DNA from: Mesorhizobium sp.
Lineage (GTDB): Bacteria; Pseudomonadota; Alphaproteobacteria; Rhizobiales; Rhizobiaceae
Direction of reading: 5' to 3'
Assembly (NCBI RefSeq): GCF_016793485.1
Contig: NZ_JAEULZ010000002.1
Coordinates: forward strand, 62,001 to 126,000
Length of the DNA stretch: 64,000 nucleotides
The notes beneath the pieces are model-generated. The model was not told the origin of the DNA. It saw only the letters and a list, made by a program, of their open reading frames with translations, and made no database searches. The number at the start of each line of letters is the position of its first letter. Position 1 is the first letter of the stretch. The position numbers were made by a program, and so were the translations under genes. Positions 1 through 8,791 of the stretch are shown here, one piece after another.

Positions 1-2
1 TC

Positions 3-1439
3 AGGTGGAACGATCTCGGCTCCTGGCAGTCGCTGCTCGACGTTGGCCCCGTCGACCAGAACGGCAACGTGACAATCGGTGACGTCGTGGCAATCGACTG
101 CAAGAATTCGTATTTCCGCAGCGAAGGCGGTCTCGTTTCCGCGATCGGTCTCCGCAACATGGCCGTCGTATCGACGCCCGACGCTACCTTCGTCGCGCCG
201 GTGAGCCATAGCCAGAACGTCAAGAAGATCGTCGAACAACTCGAGAGGAGCGGCCGTCTGGAGACGCGCTTCACGCCGGCGCCTGATCGTGTCCTGACCA
301 GCGGCGCTTGGCGTCGGCGGGTGCATCATTGGCTGTTCGACGAAACGCTTCCACTGTGGTCCACGAAAGGTGTGGACGAGGTCCAAGGCGGCTTTCACGA
401 GGCGCTTGGCTTCGACGGCGTACCCAGGCTGAAACCGAAGCGAATGCGCACAATGGCGCGGCAGGTATATGCCTTCGCGGTTGCAGGCGCACGTGGCTGG
501 GACGGCCCAGCCGACGAGTTGATCGCGCATGGGTTGTCCTTCATGCAACGCGCCGGACGCACGGATCGCGGCGGCTGGGTACGCACGCTGAACATTGATG
601 GAAGCGTGGCGGATTCGGTGGAAGACGCCTACGACCAGAGCTGCGTTCTCCTGGCCTTGGCTTGGGCCCATTCGCGCGGAAATGCCGATGCTCTTAGGCT
701 TGGCGAAGAGACCTTTGCCTTTCTGGATGCTCATCTCGAAGACGATCGGATGATCGGGTTTCTGGAGAACGCGGAAGGCGTCGGCTCAAGGCGCTCCAAC
801 CCGCATATGCATATGCTGGAGGCATTTCTTGCCTGGCATCGGGTCACCGGCGATCGCTCCTACCTGCGAAGGGCGTCCCGGCTTGTCGACCTTTTCAGAA
901 CGTCCTTCTTTGATGCTGACAGCTGGACCCTCGGCGAGTTCTTCGACGAGAACTGGAGTCCGGAGGCCGGCGAGGCCGGAACCTGGACGGAGCCGGGCCA
1001 CCATTTCGAATGGGCATCGCTGCTGATGGAGTTCGACCGGAGCAGCGGCCGGCAGGATCTGATGTGCTACGCGCGCAAGCTTTATGCATCGGCGGTTGCC
1101 AATGGCCTCAACCGAGCGACCGGCCTTGCTTATGGCGCGGTGTCCAGGCTTGGCATTCCGCTAGACCAGGTTTCGAGGAGCTGGCCGCAGGCGGAAGCCA
1201 TCAAGGCGGCGATATCGCTCGATGGAACAGGCGGACCGGACTTGAAGCCGGAAATCGAGGAGAGGGTCGGCCGGCTGTTCCGCTGGCACATTGACTCGGC
1301 TCCCACCGGTCTATGGATCGACCGGATCGACGAACGAGGCCGATCCATCGCCACCGAAGTGCCAGCGAGCATTTTCTACCACCTCGTCACCGCCCTCACC
1401 CAATATCTCGACGCAACGGCCGATATACGGGCTGTTTAA
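3..1439 (+). CDS. Partial: ManC-type nucleotidyltransferase C-terminus fused to AGE-family epimerase/isomerase
   Basis: The 5' end lies outside the window and the frame is open from base 3. A GTG at 69 is inside the gene, not its start. The first ~45 residues (W-N-D-L-G-S-W, then G-N-V and G-D-V) match the C-terminal end of a GDP-mannose pyrophosphorylase-like nucleotidyltransferase. After a linker at about bases 180-330 the rest is an AGE-family (alpha/alpha)6 barrel (N-acylglucosamine epimerase, cellobiose epimerase or mannose-6-phosphate isomerase-like). It carries N-P-H-M-H (about bases 798-812) and P-G-H-H-F-E-W (993-1013), where the family's catalytic histidines sit. A likely role, by inference, is making or recycling an activated hexose such as GDP-mannose for surface polysaccharide. 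The exact substrate cannot be read from the sequence. The common bifunctional ManC partner is a cupin isomerase, so this partner is unusual. Confidence 0.8.
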   Translation, partial: RWNDLGSWQSLLDVGPVDQNGNVTIGDVVAIDCKNSYFRSEGGLVSAIGLRNMAVVSTPDATFVAPVSHSQNVKKIVEQLERSGRLETRFTPAPDRVLTSGAWRRRVHHWLFDETLPLWSTKGVDEVQGGFHEALGFDGVPRLKPKRMRTMARQVYAFAVAGARGWDGPADELIAHGLSFMQRAGRTDRGGWVRTLNIDGSVADSVEDAYDQSCVLLALAWAHSRGNADALRLGEETFAFLDAHLEDDRMIGFLENAEGVGSRRSNPHMHMLEAFLAWHRVTGDRSYLRRASRLVDLFRTSFFDADSWTLGEFFDENWSPEAGEAGTWTEPGHHFEWASLLMEFDRSSGRQDLMCYARKLYASAVANGLNRATGLAYGAVSRLGIPLDQVSRSWPQAEAIKAAISLDGTGGPDLKPEIEERVGRLFRWHIDSAPTGLWIDRIDERGRSIATEVPASIFYHLVTALTQYLDATADIRAV

Positions 1440-1548
1440 GTCTCCTTTCTCGGAGTTTCTGCGTCCAGCACCCGCCGTCGCGCCGTGGCGTCACGCGCTT
1501 GCCATCCGATCTGCGTGGAACCCTCAAGCGCGAGCCGACAGCCGTTGA

Positions 1549-1580
1549 TTGACACGATTCTGCTCTTTTCGCGGGCATAC
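1549..1580 (+). promoter_or_regulatory. Possible promoter -35 element upstream of aroQ-accB-accC
   Basis: A perfect TTGACA occurs at 1549-1554 in the 196-base gap before aroQ. The best -10 candidate, GCATAC at 1575-1580, gives a spacer of 20 bases, which is too long for a typical sigma70 promoter. The -35 is therefore suggestive only. No other element was seen in the gap. Confidence 0.25.
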
Positions 1581-1635
1581 AAGCCAACTATAGAGGGTCC
1601 GGCGCGGTGCGCCGGCGCGAAACAAGGTCCACTGC

Positions 1636-2070
1636 GTGACAACCATCTTCGTCCTGAACGGTCCGAACCTGAACATGCTGGGAAAGCGGGAGCCGGGAAT
1701 CTACGGCACGGCGACGCTCGACAGCATTCAGGCCGATTGTAAGAAGGCCGCCAAGTCCTTGTCTTTGAAGGTGGATTTCCGCCAGTCGAACCATGAAGGC
1801 GTGCTTGTCGACTGGATACAGGAAGCCAGTGAGAACGCGGCGGGCATCGTGCTCAATGCCGGCGCCTACACACACACCTCTATCGCTATCCATGATGCCA
1901 TCGGTGCCATCGCTCCCTTGCCGGTTGTCGAAGTGCATCTCTCCAATATCCATGCACGCGAACCATTCCGGCACGTTTCCCGGGTTGCGCCGCATGCGGT
2001 GGGCATGATCGCCGGCTTCGGACCTCTCGGCTACACGCTGGCGCTGCGTGCGCTTGCGGCTAGAATCTGA
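1636..2070 (+). CDS. aroQ: 3-dehydroquinate dehydratase, type II
   Basis: This enzyme removes water from 3-dehydroquinate to give 3-dehydroshikimate in the cytoplasmic shikimate pathway. The 144-residue length is normal for the dodecameric type II enzyme. It has N-G-P-N-L-N near the N-terminus, the G-x-Y-G loop with the catalytic Tyr near residue 23, N-A-G-A-Y-T-H-T-S (residues ~74-82), E-V-H-L-S-N with the catalytic His, and R-E-P-F-R. The start is GTG at 1636, preceded by AAGGTCC. accB follows 27 bases downstream and accC after that, the usual aroQ-accB-accC order of alphaproteobacteria, so the three are probably co-transcribed. Confidence 0.95.
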   Translation: MTTIFVLNGPNLNMLGKREPGIYGTATLDSIQADCKKAAKSLSLKVDFRQSNHEGVLVDWIQEASENAAGIVLNAGAYTHTSIAIHDAIGAIAPLPVVEVHLSNIHAREPFRHVSRVAPHAVGMIAGFGPLGYTLALRALAARI

Positions 2071-2097
2071 ACGACCGGACAATAAGAAGGCTTTGAA

Positions 2098-2562
2098 ATG
2101 ACCACCAAGAAGACCGGTATCGACCAGCAGCTCATCCGTGACCTCGCAGGCATCCTCAACGACACGAACCTGACCGAGATCGAGGTCGAACTCGACGCAT
2201 TCAAGGTTCGCGTTTCGCGTCAGTCGGCCGCTGTCCATGCCGTGGCGGCACCCGCTCCCGTTTATGCCGCGCCCGTTGCTTCGCCGGCCGCAACCGCCCC
2301 CGCCGCTGCTGCGCCGGCCGATATCGCGAAGAACGCCGTTCCTTCGCCCATGGTTGGCACCGCCTACCTTGCGCCTGCGCCGGATGCGCAGCCGTTCATC
2401 ACGGTCGGCCAGTCCGTCAAGGAAGGCCAGACGCTGCTCATTATCGAGGCGATGAAGACGATGAACCAGATACCGTCGCCGCGCTCGGGCACCGTCAAGG
2501 CGATCCTGATCGAGGATTCCCAGCCTGTCGAATACGGCATGCCGCTGGTCGTGATCGAATAG
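2098..2562 (+). CDS. accB: Acetyl-CoA carboxylase biotin carboxyl carrier protein
   Basis: This is the biotin carrier of acetyl-CoA carboxylase, which makes malonyl-CoA for fatty-acid synthesis. The 154 residues divide into a short helical N-terminal domain (1-42), an Ala/Pro-rich flexible linker (43-80) and a biotinyl/lipoyl domain (81-154). The domain contains E-A-M-K-T-M-N with Lys120 as the biotinylation site. An AAGAAGG Shine-Dalgarno lies before the ATG. accC follows after 20 bases. The carboxyltransferase subunits accA and accD are not in the window. Confidence 0.97.
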   Translation: MTTKKTGIDQQLIRDLAGILNDTNLTEIEVELDAFKVRVSRQSAAVHAVAAPAPVYAAPVASPAATAPAAAAPADIAKNAVPSPMVGTAYLAPAPDAQPFITVGQSVKEGQTLLIIEAMKTMNQIPSPRSGTVKAILIEDSQPVEYGMPLVVIE

Positions 2563-2582
2563 CGCCGGGAAAGCAGGCGCCC

Positions 2583-3929
2583 ATGTTCCAGAAAATCCTC
2601 ATAGCAAACCGCGGCGAGATAGCGCTGCGCGTTTTGCGCGCATGCCGCGAGCTCGGCATCCAGACCGTCGTCGTGCATTCGACCGCCGACGCCGACGCCA
2701 TGCATGTCCGCCTCGCCGACGAGAGCGTCTGCATCGGCCCGCCGCCATCGCGCGACAGCTACCTCAACATCCATCAGATCGTCGCCGCCTGCGAGATCAC
2801 CGGCGCGGACGCCGTGCATCCGGGCTACGGATTCCTGTCGGAAAACGCCAAATTTGCCGACATCCTGGCTGCTCACAACATCACCTTCATCGGCCCGTCC
2901 GGCGACCATATCCGCGTCATGGGCGACAAGATCGAGGCCAAGCGCACGGCCAAACGCCTGGGCATTCCGGTTGTGCCGGGCTCCGATGGTGCGGTTTCCG
3001 ACGAAAAGGAAGCGCGCCGCATCGCCGCCGAGATCGGCTACCCGGTCATCATCAAGGCGTCAGCCGGCGGCGGCGGGCGCGGCATGAAGGTTGCTCGCAA
3101 TGAAGACGACCTCGACGTAGCGCTGAAGACTGCGAAGTCGGAAGCTGGCGCCGCCTTCGGCGACGATGCGGTCTATATCGAAAAGTACCTCGAAAAGCCG
3201 CGCCACATCGAGATTCAGGTGTTCGGCGACGGCATGGGCCGCGGCGTCCATCTCGGCGAACGCGATTGCTCGCTGCAGCGTCGTCACCAGAAGGTGTGGG
3301 AAGAGGCTAATTCCCCTGCCCTCAACGCCGAGCAGCGCTCGCAGATCGGCGAAACCTGCGCCAAGGCGATCGCGGACCTCGGCTACTCGGGCGCCGGTAC
3401 GATCGAATTCCTCTACGAGAACGGCGAGTTCTATTTCATCGAGATGAACACCCGCCTGCAGGTCGAGCACCCTGTCACCGAGGCCATCACCGGCATCGAC
3501 CTCGTGCATGAGCAGATTCGCGTCGCGTCGGGCGGCGGGCTTTCGGTGCGGCAGGAGGACATCCGCTTCCACGGCCATGCCATCGAATGCCGCATCAACG
3601 CCGAGGATCCGCGCACCTTCGTGCCCTCGCCCGGCACCATCACGCACTTCCACACGCCGGGCGGTCTCGGCATCCGCGTCGATTCGGGCGTCTATTCCGG
3701 CTATCGCATCCCCCCCTACTATGACAGCCTGATCGGCAAGCTGATCGTGCACGGCCGCAACCGCGTCGAGTGCATGATGCGGCTTCGCCGCGCTCTCGAC
3801 GAATTCGTGGTCGATGGTATCAAGACAACCCTGCCGCTTTTCCGTGACCTCGTCGGCAATCCGGACATCGCCAATGGCGACTACGACATCCACTGGCTGG
3901 AAAAATACCTTGCCGAGACGGCTGAGTAG
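2583..3929 (+). CDS. accC: Acetyl-CoA carboxylase biotin carboxylase subunit
   Basis: An ATP-grasp enzyme that carboxylates biotin on AccB using bicarbonate and ATP. At 448 residues it has the family's standard length. Visible features are the N-terminal A-N-R-G-E-I-A-L-R motif, ATP-binding lysines near 116 and 159, the glycine-rich loop G-G-G-G-R-G-M (162-168), and the catalytic [12 protein letters not shown] stretch (287-298) with Arg291 and Glu295. It follows accB closely with GGGAAAG upstream, and is the last clear member of the aroQ-accB-accC unit. aat starts about 12-18 bases further on and may be read through. Confidence 0.98.
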   Translation: MFQKILIANRGEIALRVLRACRELGIQTVVVHSTADADAMHVRLADESVCIGPPPSRDSYLNIHQIVAACEITGADAVHPGYGFLSENAKFADILAAHNITFIGPSGDHIRVMGDKIEAKRTAKRLGIPVVPGSDGAVSDEKEARRIAAEIGYPVIIKASAGGGGRGMKVARNEDDLDVALKTAKSEAGAAFGDDAVYIEKYLEKPRHIEIQVFGDGMGRGVHLGERDCSLQRRHQKVWEEANSPALNAEQRSQIGETCAKAIADLGYSGAGTIEFLYENGEFYFIEMNTRLQVEHPVTEAITGIDLVHEQIRVASGGGLSVRQEDIRFHGHAIECRINAEDPRTFVPSPGTITHFHTPGGLGIRVDSGVYSGYRIPPYYDSLIGKLIVHGRNRVECMMRLRRALDEFVVDGIKTTLPLFRDLVGNPDIANGDYDIHWLEKYLAETAE

Positions 3930-3947
3930 CCCAGACGGGGCGTGCCG

Positions 3948-4565
3948 ATGACACGCCCCTACGCGCCCGGTTATCGCATACCGACCGATCTCCTGCTGAA
4001 AGCCTATGCGTCCGGCGTCTTTCCGATGGCGGAAAGCGCAAGCGACCCCGAAGTCTTCTGGGTCCGCCCGGAAGTTCGGGGCGTCATACCCCTCGATTCG
4101 TTCCATGTCCCCAAAAGCCTGAAAAAGGTCGTAAGACATGGCCGGTTCGATGTCCGCACCGACACCGACTTCGCTGGCGTCATCGACGCTTGCGCGGAGG
4201 AGCGCGAGGAGCGGCAGTCCACATGGATCAATGCCCCCATCCGCGAAGCCTATATCGAGCTCTTCCGCCTCGGGCATTGCCATTCCGTCGAGGCATGGCG
4301 CGACGGCAGGCTCGTTGGCGGCCTCTACGGCGTGAAGCTCGGGCGCGCCTTTTTCGGTGAGAGCATGTTCTCGCGCGAAACCGATGCTTCCAAGGTCTGC
4401 CTCGCGCATCTTGTCGAACGGCTGCGCGACCGCGGTTTTGTGCTTCTGGACACCCAGTTCACGACCGAACACCTGAAGCGCTTCGGCGCGGTCGATGTCC
4501 CGCGCGCGAAATATGAAAAGCTTCTGGAAGAAGCGCTGAAGGGCGACGCGGCCTTCAATCCGTGA
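3948..4565 (+). CDS. aat: Leucyl/phenylalanyl-tRNA--protein transferase
   Basis: This transferase moves Leu or Phe from tRNA to proteins with N-terminal Lys or Arg, marking them for ClpS/ClpAP in the N-degron pathway. Key segments are G-V-F-P-M-A near the N-terminus, F-W-x-x-P-x-x-R-G-V-I-P, S-V-E-A-W, G-G-L-Y-G-V, F-F-G-E-S-M-F and L-D-T-Q-F. I chose ATG 3948; an in-frame GTG at 3942 is also possible and neither has a strong ribosome-binding site. The 3' end overlaps the convergent beta-lactamase gene by 11 bases. Confidence 0.95.
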   Translation: MTRPYAPGYRIPTDLLLKAYASGVFPMAESASDPEVFWVRPEVRGVIPLDSFHVPKSLKKVVRHGRFDVRTDTDFAGVIDACAEEREERQSTWINAPIREAYIELFRLGHCHSVEAWRDGRLVGGLYGVKLGRAFFGESMFSRETDASKVCLAHLVERLRDRGFVLLDTQFTTEHLKRFGAVDVPRAKYEKLLEEALKGDAAFNP

Positions 4566-5400
4566 CGTTAGCCACCTGATCGAGCAGCGCAGGCAGCTGC
4601 TTCAGCAGATCGTCGCGCGTGCCCATGCCAGGGCTCATTTTCTGCGGCTTTGATAACACCGCCAGTCGCACGAAGATGATCTTTTGGTCAGCCTTCTGGG
4701 CCCAGCCGACATACCACCCGAAAGGACGTTGGCGATCTGGCGAGCCGTCGGCGTTGACGGAAAAGCCCGCGCCTGTCTTGCCGTGTACTGTCCAGTCGCC
4801 CGGCAGGTCGTAGCGACCAAGGATCGCTTCGGTCATCTGATAGGCATGTTCGCTGACCGGCAACTGGCGGTTGACGATCTTGCCAATGAAGGCGACCTGT
4901 TCCAGCGGCGTGATACGCAGCGAAGAACTGAGCCACGACCGCGTCAGCCCGTTATTCTTGCCCTTGTCGCCCGATACGTCCTCATTCCCATAGTCGAATG
5001 CCTGGACATAAGAACTGAACTTCGCCTCACCCAGCGACTGCGTTATGAGCTGCGAATACCAGACCACAGATTCCTTCATCCACGTCGTCGGATCGATGTC
5101 GGTGCGCCACTCCTTGCGCCAGTCCGCATACCCTTCCTTGAAGGGCAGCACGGGGGTCGTCTCGTCCTTGAGGAAACCTGAATCATAGCCCATCAAGCTG
5201 ATCGGGATCTTGAAGGTCGAGGCCGGGGGCATGGCTCGATCGCATTCGCCATCCTGATGCAGGATTTTCCCGGTCGATGCCTCGGCAAGAAGCGTGCAAA
5301 CCGCGTCGGCGCGCGCCGGGCCAGCGAGAAGCGACAGGACGAAAAAGGCCGCGACGGCGCGTACAGCGGTGGCAATCCCAGACACGGGAATGGCTGCCAT
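4555..5400 (-). CDS. Class D (OXA-type) serine beta-lactamase
   Basis: Counting from ATG 5400, the 281-residue protein begins with a signal peptide (cleavage after A-R-A-D, about residue 32), so it is periplasmic. All class D motifs are present: S61-T-F-K64 with the acylating serine and the lysine that is carbamylated, S111-V-V113, Y137-G-N139, W156 that stabilises the carbamate, and K208-T-G210. It should therefore be able to hydrolyse beta-lactams, though the spectrum cannot be told. An upstream in-frame start at 5460 lies within the DUF2155 gene and is rejected. The start is 5 bases after the DUF2155 stop, so the two are probably one transcript. The gene sits inside an otherwise conserved aat-DUF2155-NDUFA12 neighbourhood. 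Confidence 0.9.
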   Translation of the reverse strand: MAAIPVSGIATAVRAVAAFFVLSLLAGPARADAVCTLLAEASTGKILHQDGECDRAMPPASTFKIPISLMGYDSGFLKDETTPVLPFKEGYADWRKEWRTDIDPTTWMKESVVWYSQLITQSLGEAKFSSYVQAFDYGNEDVSGDKGKNNGLTRSWLSSSLRITPLEQVAFIGKIVNRQLPVSEHAYQMTEAILGRYDLPGDWTVHGKTGAGFSVNADGSPDRQRPFGWYVGWAQKADQKIIFVRLAVLSKPQKMSPGMGTRDDLLKQLPALLDQVANVTD

Positions 5401-5405
5401 CGTGC

Positions 5406-5825
5406 TCAGTTCGTCTCGGGCGCGGGCACGTCGGACGACTGCTTGCAGCTCTTCAGCCACACGTCATAGACCGCGTGTTCCACTGCGTTGAGACCTGGGC
5501 TTTCGGCAAACATCCAACCCGTGAAGATGCGACGTATCTTCCGGTCAAGTGTGATCTCATCAACTTCTACGAACGAATCCGTCTTCGGCTCATCGGTGTT
5601 CGGTCGCGAATAGCAGACGCGCGGCGTCACCTGCAGCGCGCCGAACTGTACCGTCTCGTTGATGTAGACGTCGAAGGTGATGATGCGCCCCGTGATCTTG
5701 TCGACGCCGGTGAACTCGGCGACCGGATTGCTGATGCGTTCCGCATGGGCGGGCATCAGGCCAAGCGCCAGCACCGCGAGGGCGCCGCAGCAGGCTTTGA
5801 GCAGGGTCGGGTGAAGGGAGAGCAT
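5406..5825 (-). CDS. DUF2155 domain protein, secreted
   Basis: A 139-residue protein of the alphaproteobacterial DUF2155 family, function unknown. It has an N-terminal signal peptide (hydrophobic run A-L-A-V-L-A-L-G-L, cleavage after A-H-A) and then a small beta-rich domain with the family hallmarks D-K-I-T-G-R-I, F-D-V, C-Y-S-R-P and F-x-G-W-M-F-A-x-S-P-G-L-N-A-V-E-H-x-V-Y-D-V-W. I chose ATG 5825 because it begins the signal peptide; the longer in-frame form adds a non-hydrophobic leader. The gene usually lies beside aat and the NDUFA12-like gene in this group, as here. Its link to the latter suggests envelope or respiratory-membrane work, but that is inference. Confidence 0.85.
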   Translation of the reverse strand: MLSLHPTLLKACCGALAVLALGLMPAHAERISNPVAEFTGVDKITGRIITFDVYINETVQFGALQVTPRVCYSRPNTDEPKTDSFVEVDEITLDRKIRRIFTGWMFAESPGLNAVEHAVYDVWLKSCKQSSDVPAPETN

Positions 5826-5978
5826 GCGCGAAACACCGGAAATTGCTTTTGGCCCTTTACGCGCGGACCCTTGGCAGATTGAGGAACTTCTCACGCGACT
5901 AACCAGCAATTGTGGCGACAAAAGAAGCGCGCCATACCCTGAGCGTTCAATTCGCGAACGCTCAATTGCCCAAGATAC

Positions 5979-6377
5979 TCAATTACCGGGCGTCCACGCG
6001 TCGTAATCGCCAGTCACCTGCGGCCTGTGGCTGCCGCTGAGGATCGAGCCCGGAGGCCGATAGGCTGCCGGCGAACCGGTCAGGTTCGGGATGTGCGACT
6101 TCTGCCATTCACGCGGCTTGTAGGTTTCCGCGGATGGCGGCGTGTCGGTCCGATGGTGGATCCATCCATGCCAGCCCGGCGGCACCGCCGAAGCCTCGGA
6201 ATAGCCGTTGTAGATCACCCAACGTCGCGTCTGGCCGTCAGAGTTCTTGCCTCCCTCGTAATAGACGTTGCCGAACTCGTCTTCCCCGACGCGCTTGCCG
6301 AAGCGCCAGGTGAAAACGCGGGTTCCGATGGTTTGGCTGTTCCACCAGGTGAAAAACTGCGTCCAGAACTTCTTCAT
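5979..6377 (-). CDS. NADH:ubiquinone oxidoreductase NDUFA12-family (B17.2-like) subunit
   Basis: A 132-residue protein of the NDUFA12/B17.2 family, an accessory subunit of complex I shared by alphaproteobacteria and mitochondria. Features are the N-terminal W-W-N-S-Q-T-I-G-T-R, V-G-E-D-E-F-G-N-x-Y-Y-E, R-R-W-V-I-Y-N-G, A-S-x-V-P-P-G-W-H-G-W-I-H-H and the Pro-rich tail P-G-S-I-L. The start at 6377 is supported by GAGGAA about 5 bases upstream on the minus strand. It is separated from the core nuo operon, which is normal for this subunit. It lies 153 bases upstream of DUF2155 on the same strand. Confidence 0.93.
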   Translation of the reverse strand: MKKFWTQFFTWWNSQTIGTRVFTWRFGKRVGEDEFGNVYYEGGKNSDGQTRRWVIYNGYSEASAVPPGWHGWIHHRTDTPPSAETYKPREWQKSHIPNLTGSPAAYRPPGSILSGSHRPQVTGDYDAWTPGN

Positions 6378-6546
6378 CGATTCCTCGTCGCCGGAAGGCG
6401 TCGTTTTATCGCTTATGGCGTTGGCGCGAACGAATGGCAAGTGCCCCGCATCGACCCCGTCGGATCAAAGGTCACGCCGCAATTCCGGCCAAAATTGCGG
6501 GCAGAGGCATCCACGGCCAATTTCCCCTCTGTCCCGCAGGAACATC

Positions 6547-7290
6547 ATGATCGCTGACTCGATTGCTCGCCAGGGCCGCTGGTTCTTCCGCTGGCGCAGC
6601 TACGTACTGCTCGGATTTGCGCCGTTGGCGCTTATGGTCATCATGCGGCCCGAGCCGGTCGAGGTGCAGTTTGGCACCGTTGTCGACACGATCTATGAAA
6701 CCGCCTTCATCGCGCTCGCCTTCCTTGGGTTGGCAATCCGGGCCTACGTTGTCGGCCATGTCCCGGCCGGGACCTCGGGTCGCAATACGAGAGGTCAGGT
6801 TGCTGAGACCCTCAACACGACCGGGCTCTATTCCTTGACGCGCAACCCTCTCTACCTTGCCAATGCGATCAGTTGCATGGGTGTCGCCCTCTTTCTGCAG
6901 GATATCTGGTTTGCGCTGCTGATGGCGCTCTTCCTCATCGTCTATCTTGAGCGCATCATCGCCACCGAGGAAGCTTTCCTCGCCCAGAAGTTCGGAGAAG
7001 CCTATCGGAACTGGGCAGCCGAAGTTCCCGTCTTCTTCCCGCGCTTCAGCGGCTGGAAGGCTCCGGAACTGCCCTTCTCTTTTCGCAACGTACTCCGGCG
7101 CGAATATTCGGGTTTCTTCGGCCTGATTGCGATCTTCTTCGCACTCGACCAGTCGCGGGAATTGCTCACGGAAAACCAAACGCTCGTGGATATGGACTGG
7201 CTGGCTGCCCTCGTATTTGGTGCGGTCGTCTACTGCGTTCTGCGCTGGGCAAAGAAGCGCACCAGGCTGCTGAACGTCAGAGGTCGGTAA
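6547..7290 (+). CDS. Integral membrane methyltransferase, isoprenylcysteine carboxyl methyltransferase (ICMT/PEMT) family
   Basis: A 247-residue polytopic membrane protein. The family signature runs T-G-L-Y-S-L-T-R-N-P-L-Y-L-A-N, then E-R-I-I-A-T-E-E-x-x-L-x-x-x-F-G-E-A-Y and V-P-V-F-F-P-R-F, which forms the S-adenosylmethionine site in ICMT-like enzymes. Members methylate lipids or lipid-linked acids in the inner membrane; some methylate the lipid A phosphate. The substrate here is unknown. A C-terminal extension adds two more hydrophobic helices. The start at 6547 has GCAGGAAC just upstream; a longer in-frame reading from 6268 runs antisense to the NDUFA12 gene and is rejected. Confidence 0.8.
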   Translation: MIADSIARQGRWFFRWRSYVLLGFAPLALMVIMRPEPVEVQFGTVVDTIYETAFIALAFLGLAIRAYVVGHVPAGTSGRNTRGQVAETLNTTGLYSLTRNPLYLANAISCMGVALFLQDIWFALLMALFLIVYLERIIATEEAFLAQKFGEAYRNWAAEVPVFFPRFSGWKAPELPFSFRNVLRREYSGFFGLIAIFFALDQSRELLTENQTLVDMDWLAALVFGAVVYCVLRWAKKRTRLLNVRGR

Positions 7291-7447
7291 CCATCAGATC
7301 GGCGTGGCGAAACGATCTTCGCCTTTTTCCTCATCGATCTTCCAGGCATTGAAGTCACTCGCTTTCCGCTTGTCACCGGGCCTGTCTGTCACGATAGTGC
7401 GCAGCGCTTGAAAGCATTTTCGTGCCGGTCGCTTCGGAGGAAGTTCA

Positions 7448-7756
7448 ATGAAGACATCGATCAAGTCGGCCACCATGGCGCTTGGCCTGTTGTTTGCCCT
7501 CGTGGGTCCCTCAGCGGCCGTCGAGGCGAATTTCACCTGTTCCGGCGGAACGAAGGTCCGCGCGACATTCTCCGATCCCAACGTATCGCCCGGTAGCGTT
7601 GTTCTCGTTTTCTCCGACGCCGGACAGGTGACCTTGCCGCAGGTCATGTCCGCGGATGGAGGCCGCTATGCCGCCGACAATATGGAGTTCTGGACCAAGG
7701 GACAGGGCGCAACGCTGACCATGAACGGCAAGGTCGAAAACTGCGAGGTCGACTGA
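7448..7756 (+). CDS. MliC-type C-type lysozyme inhibitor, periplasmic
   Basis: A 102-residue secreted protein with a signal peptide (L-G-L-L-F-A-L-V-G, cleavage near A-A-V-E). The mature part is a small beta-barrel with F-T-C near its start, S-A-D-G-x-R-Y-A, F-W-T-K-G-x-x-A and a final Cys, the pattern of the MliC/PliC lysozyme-inhibitor domain. Family members block host or predator C-type lysozyme by inserting the conserved Ser/Lys loop into its active site. It has no lipobox, so it is probably soluble. GGAGGAAG precedes the ATG. Confidence 0.82.
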   Translation: MKTSIKSATMALGLLFALVGPSAAVEANFTCSGGTKVRATFSDPNVSPGSVVLVFSDAGQVTLPQVMSADGGRYAADNMEFWTKGQGATLTMNGKVENCEVD

Positions 7757-7819
7757 CCGCTTGCGGCTCTTTCCTTTGCGGCGCAGCCTCGCCGTGCTAC
7801 CTGCCATCGCCGCCAACGG

Positions 7820-8608
7820 ATGCCGCTACTCAACATGAGCAACGCCCGAAATAGACTGGCTTTCGTGTCCTCGGACACAGAGGATGCGCGCAACGCGGCC
7901 GCCGCGCTGGTTTCGCGCTACGGACAGCGCCCGGTTGCAGACGCCGATGTCGTGGTCGCGCTCGGCGGCGATGGTTTCCTGCTCGAGACGCTTCGCGAAA
8001 CCATGAGCACGGGAAAGCTCGTCTATGGCATGAATCGCGGCACCATCGGTTTCCTGATGAACGAGTTCCGCGTCGATGGGCTGTCCGAGCGGATTGCGGC
8101 GGCCCAGCCCGAAACCATCCGGCCGCTCGAGATGGAAACCGAGACCGCAAGCGGCGAGCGCGCGACCGCGCTTGCCATCAACGAGGTCTCGCTTCTGCGC
8201 CAGTCGTACCAGACGGCAAAGGTCAGAATATCGATCGACGGCAAGGTTCGCCTCGACGAATTGAACTGCGATGGCGTGATGGTGGCGACTCCCGCCGGCT
8301 CCACCGCCTACAACCTCTCGGCCTACGGCCCGATCCTGCCGCTTGATGCGCCGCTTCTGGCGCTGACTCCCGTCAGCCCCTTCCGCCCGCGCCGCTGGCG
8401 TGGCGCGCTGGTCTCCAACAAGGCGACCGTGCGCTTCGATATGCTTGAGCCGGAGAAGCGCCCCGTCAACGCGGCCGCCGACCACGTAGAGGTCAAGTCG
8501 GTCATCTCGGTGACGGTCAGGGAATCCAAGTCGAGGACTGCAACCCTCCTGTTCGATCCCGGCTATTCGTGGAACGAGCGCATCCTCGCCGAGCAGTTCC
8601 GGTATTGA
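7820..8608 (+). CDS. nadK: NAD kinase
   Basis: This kinase phosphorylates NAD+ to NADP+ in the cytosol. The 262-residue protein has the G-G-D-G motif (49-52), N-R-G-T-I-G-F-L-M-N-E (72-82), the conserved N-E-V-S-L, and D-G-V-M-V-A-T-P-A-G-S-T-A-Y-N-L-S-A, which together form the ATP and NAD sites. An alternative ATG at 7835 would remove five residues; neither start has a good ribosome-binding site. It stands alone on the plus strand, 63 bases after the lysozyme-inhibitor gene. Confidence 0.95.
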   Translation: MPLLNMSNARNRLAFVSSDTEDARNAAAALVSRYGQRPVADADVVVALGGDGFLLETLRETMSTGKLVYGMNRGTIGFLMNEFRVDGLSERIAAAQPETIRPLEMETETASGERATALAINEVSLLRQSYQTAKVRISIDGKVRLDELNCDGVMVATPAGSTAYNLSAYGPILPLDAPLLALTPVSPFRPRRWRGALVSNKATVRFDMLEPEKRPVNAAADHVEVKSVISVTVRESKSRTATLLFDPGYSWNERILAEQFRY

Positions 8609-8679
8609 CCGGGACAGCCGGATTAACGTTAGCGACTAAGCATAAACCCGGCGCAAACCCAACATTACTGGCAATTAAG

Positions 8680-8708
8680 TTGACATTCTGCAGGGTTGCG
8701 CATATCTC
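8680..8708 (+). promoter_or_regulatory. Sigma70-type promoter for the DEAD-box helicase
   Basis: TTGACA at 8680-8685 is followed 17 bases later by TATCTC at 8703-8708. Transcription from it would start near 8715. The TTG at 8696, the most upstream possible helicase start, would then lie outside the mRNA, which favours the start at 8792. Confidence 0.5.
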
Positions 8709-8791
8709 GCATTGCACAAAATAGCAGGCGCGCGGCGCTTGCCGCAGCTCTCTGGGGAGCCGCGCCAAACCATCCAAAAGCAGCCAGGCAA

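Noticed and set aside
3060-4472. Antisense open frame of 470 codons over accC and aat
   Set aside because: High G+C codon bias keeps opposite-strand frames open; the sense strand has conserved enzymes with full motifs, and the antisense product matches no family I know.
7294-7392. A 32-codon minus-strand GTG frame (charged, ends R-F-A-T-P-I) next to the membrane methyltransferase gene
   Set aside because: Lys/Glu/Asp-rich composition is tempting, but there is no ribosome-binding site, no known family, and it is very short.
8696-8791. N-terminal extension of the helicase starting at TTG 8696
   Set aside because: It overlaps a promoter and lacks conservation with helicase N-termini; TTG 8792 is preferred.
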